From an uncultured Candidatus Melainabacteria bacterium (lineage in GTDB: Bacteria > Cyanobacteriota > Vampirovibrionia > Gastranaerophilales > Gastranaerophilaceae), in NCBI GenBank assembly GCA_934754735.1, contig CAKVJE010000090.1:1-6764 (forward strand): a stretch of 6,764 nucleotides of DNA. The letters run 5' to 3'. Positions 5,380-6,764 of the stretch are shown here, piece after piece. The position numbers and the translations under genes are program-made. Below the pieces are notes generated by a model, which was not told where the DNA came from, ran no database searches, and saw only the letters and a program-made list of their open reading frames with translations. Every line of letters starts with the position of its first letter. Position 1 is the stretch's first letter.

Positions 5380-6480
5380 TTACTTTCTAATTACTTTAAT
5401 ACCTTGAGTTACATAAAAATTCTTCAACTCACCAAACATCGGTTCTAGCTTTGTTTTTATATCACTTATTAATCTGTTTTTATCCGCGATGTTTTGCACA
5501 AGTTTTGCAGATTCTTGTTTTAAAGATTCAATATAACTTTGAATATTTGAAATTGTATCTTCTGTGATTTTTTTAGTTACTTGACAGTTATGAATTGTTT
5601 GATTTAATTTCACAATTTCTTTATTAACGCCAGATTGTTCACTAAATCTATAGCCGTTATCTATTGTTTCTTTTGCGGCGGTATATGGTCTATTTTCAAT
5701 ATTATATTTTTCATAAGCATTCTTTTGCTTACTTTCTTTTTTATCTGGATATTTAGCTTTCATAAAAGCATTATGTAAATCTTTAACAAAATCACTCATT
5801 CTATCATTTACAATAGACTTTACTTGATTTTCATTCGACAAACCTTCCTGCATAATTTTTGAAATATTCATATAATTATTTTGAACTTTTTTTAAATTAA
5901 CAATTTGCGTATCAATTCCTAATAACAATTTTCTTTCATTAGCTAGTTCTTTTTCAGATGATAATATCCCTTGAGAGATTTTTTCATTTTTCTCTACTAG
6001 AGCTGTAAGTTCATCTTCACAAATTTCTTTTCTATATCTCAAATCACCTGCTTTATCATAAAGAGCGCCACAATGTGCAGCTTGTGCCTGTTGATATTTT
6101 GCTTCATCTACATTTGCAAAACCACCCATTTCTCGTCTGTAATAGTAGTTCCTAATTTCTTCAAAATCTTTCTTGAAATCTTTTCTTAATCTACCCAAAT
6201 AATTTTCTCGAACTTCTTTGTTAACATCAGGGTAGCTTGGTTCATTATCGTATACAATATAATCTACAGAGTCTTTTATTCTGTCGCTCACATACTCCAT
6301 TGGATCTGCAAAATATACTTTACCTGTTTTGTTGTTATGATAAGTACCTAATGCTTCTTCAATACTAGAATTTTTTTGCCAATAACTATTACGTTTCAAG
6401 TCTTCTTTTCCACGATTTATGTTATAATCAGTAGTTCTGCCTGAAAAACTTATAGCACTTTTTATGGGTGATATTCTCAT
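5380..6480 (-). CDS. Hypothetical coiled-coil protein with N-terminal 'FSG' tag, first gene of operon
   Basis: I do not recognise this 366-residue protein. It begins MRISPIKSAISFSG, matching the tag of the next gene (MKINAIGNTNFRG) in pattern: a basic residue at position 2, Ile at 3 and 6, and an aromatic-x-Gly at 12-14. It has no signal peptide or membrane segment. Residues 15-130 are polar and tyrosine-rich (for example NYYYRRE at 111-117). Residues about 144-218 and 285-350 have heptad-like hydrophobic spacing with many Lys and Glu, so two coiled-coil or long-helix regions are likely. A polar segment rich in Lys and Asn (240-275) separates them. It has three cysteines (C137, C154, C299), none in a motif. 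The ATG at 6480 has a very strong AAGGAGG six bases upstream. It is the first gene of the pair ending at 4466 and is probably driven from the AT-rich region at 6481-6664. A structural or scaffold role is only a guess from the coiled coils. Confidence 0.85.
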   Translation of the reverse strand: MRISPIKSAISFSGRTTDYNINRGKEDLKRNSYWQKNSSIEEALGTYHNNKTGKVYFADPMEYVSDRIKDSVDYIVYDNEPSYPDVNKEVRENYLGRLRKDFKKDFEEIRNYYYRREMGGFANVDEAKYQQAQAAHCGALYDKAGDLRYRKEICEDELTALVEKNEKISQGILSSEKELANERKLLLGIDTQIVNLKKVQNNYMNISKIMQEGLSNENQVKSIVNDRMSDFVKDLHNAFMKAKYPDKKESKQKNAYEKYNIENRPYTAAKETIDNGYRFSEQSGVNKEIVKLNQTIHNCQVTKKITEDTISNIQSYIESLKQESAKLVQNIADKNRLISDIKTKLEPMFGELKNFYVTQGIKVIRK

Positions 6481-6486
6481 GAATAA

Positions 6487-6493
6487 CCTCCTT
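6487..6493 (-). promoter_or_regulatory. Strong ribosome binding site of the first hypothetical gene
   Basis: AAGGAGG on the minus strand, six bases before the ATG at 6480. It is a near-consensus Shine-Dalgarno sequence, implying efficient translation of the first gene; the second gene has only GGAG. Confidence 0.85.
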
Positions 6494-6522
6494 TTTACAC
6501 ATATCTAAAATTTTCAACAAAT

Positions 6523-6543
6523 TGATATATCATTTGTGATATA
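6523..6543. promoter_or_regulatory. Operator-like palindrome upstream of the two-gene operon
   Basis: TGATATATCA (6523-6532) is a perfect 10-base palindrome. Together with the next TGATATA (6537-6543) it forms a second inverted repeat, TATATCA-TTTG-TGATATA. It lies about 45-60 bases before the ATG at 6480 and just downstream of the candidate promoter at 6543-6571, around where transcription would start. That position would suit a repressor site, but AT-rich DNA makes small palindromes common. Confidence 0.3.
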
Positions 6544-6571
6544 AAATAATATTTCATCTATATTAGAACAA
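6543..6571 (-). promoter_or_regulatory. Possible promoter of the two-gene operon
   Basis: On the minus strand TTGTTC (6571-6566) is followed after 17 bases by TATTTT (6548-6543). Spacing is ideal and the boxes are partial matches. The whole 6481-6664 region is very AT-rich and contains no open reading frame I can support. Confidence 0.3.
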
Positions 6572-6664
6572 ACATATTAAAAAGAAAGATATATTTTAAG
6601 AAATATTAAGGATAATGTATTTTTAATTCAGAAGCATAGAGCGTAACTTTTTGCACCAATACTT

Positions 6665-6764
6665 TTAATAAATCGTTGAAAAAGATAAAAAGAATTCGGA
6701 AATAACATTAATCAACATCGGTAAAATCCAAATCATAATCGCAGCGCCGAATACAGGTTTGAAC
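6665..6764 (-). CDS. C-terminal end of a probable membrane protein (partial)
   Basis: The minus strand from the right edge reads 32 codons and then TAA at 6667-6665. The peptide starts FKPVFGAAIMIWILPMLINV and ends FFLSFSTIY. Most of it is hydrophobic with two prolines, like the last membrane helix of an integral membrane protein. The other two frames close quickly with stops or lack this character. The family cannot be told from so short a piece. It lies on the same strand and 184 bases upstream of the hypothetical two-gene operon; no clear terminator follows its stop. Confidence 0.5.
   Translation of the reverse strand, partial: FKPVFGAAIMIWILPMLINVISEFFLSFSTIY

Noticed and set aside
6481..6664. 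Small gene or RNA gene upstream of the hypothetical operon
   Set aside because: The region is very AT-rich with frequent stops in all frames; I could find no ribosome binding site with a start other than that of the operon, and no stable structure typical of a tRNA or known riboswitch.

Overview
The window is AT-rich and gene-dense, with an outer-membrane-type cell wall synthase, a biotin gene and several small soluble proteins. It most resembles an uncultured gut or environmental bacterium of the Gastranaerophilales (Vampirovibrionia/'Melainabacteria') type. That guess rests on the overall AT-rich style, the intergenic hairpin repeats, and the short N-terminal 'MKI..I...F.G' tags on two hypothetical proteins, which I recall from that group. 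It is not proven by the window.

Layout, left to right. (1) Positions 1-1049, minus strand: the first 349 codons of bioA (biotin synthesis), cut by the window edge. (2) Positions 1050-1420: a 371-base gene-free stretch packed with repeats. It holds two 28-base direct repeats that each contain a perfect hairpin, two GC-rich palindromes, an AT-rich hairpin, a 95-base MITE-like element with 23-base terminal inverted repeats flanked by TATTG, and a short degenerate array that runs into the stop codon of the next gene. (3) Positions 1421-3568, minus strand: a complete class A penicillin-binding protein (glycosyltransferase plus transpeptidase). (4) Positions 3569-3721: a divergent promoter region. 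(5) Positions 3722-4120, plus strand: a small cysteine-rich YkgJ-type metal-chelating protein. Its stop codon region overlaps the 3' end of the next gene tail to tail by 6 bases. (6) Positions 4115-4411, minus strand: a single-domain thioredoxin-like protein with a PDI-like active site. Its Shine-Dalgarno sequence lies inside a terminator-like hairpin. (7) Positions 4466-5365 and 5380-6480, minus strand: two hypothetical, mostly helical proteins in a tight operon. They share an N-terminal motif and a few other short motifs, so they may be diverged paralogues. (8) Positions 6481-6664: an AT-rich upstream region with a possible promoter and operator. (9) Positions 6665-6764, minus strand: the C-terminal end of a probable membrane protein.

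Only BioA, the penicillin-binding protein, the YkgJ-type protein and the thioredoxin-like protein can be assigned to families. The genes do not form one obvious pathway. The least explained parts are the two-gene operon at 4466-6480 with its shared N-terminal tag, the hairpin that joins that operon to the thioredoxin gene, and the repeat cluster at 1050-1420.
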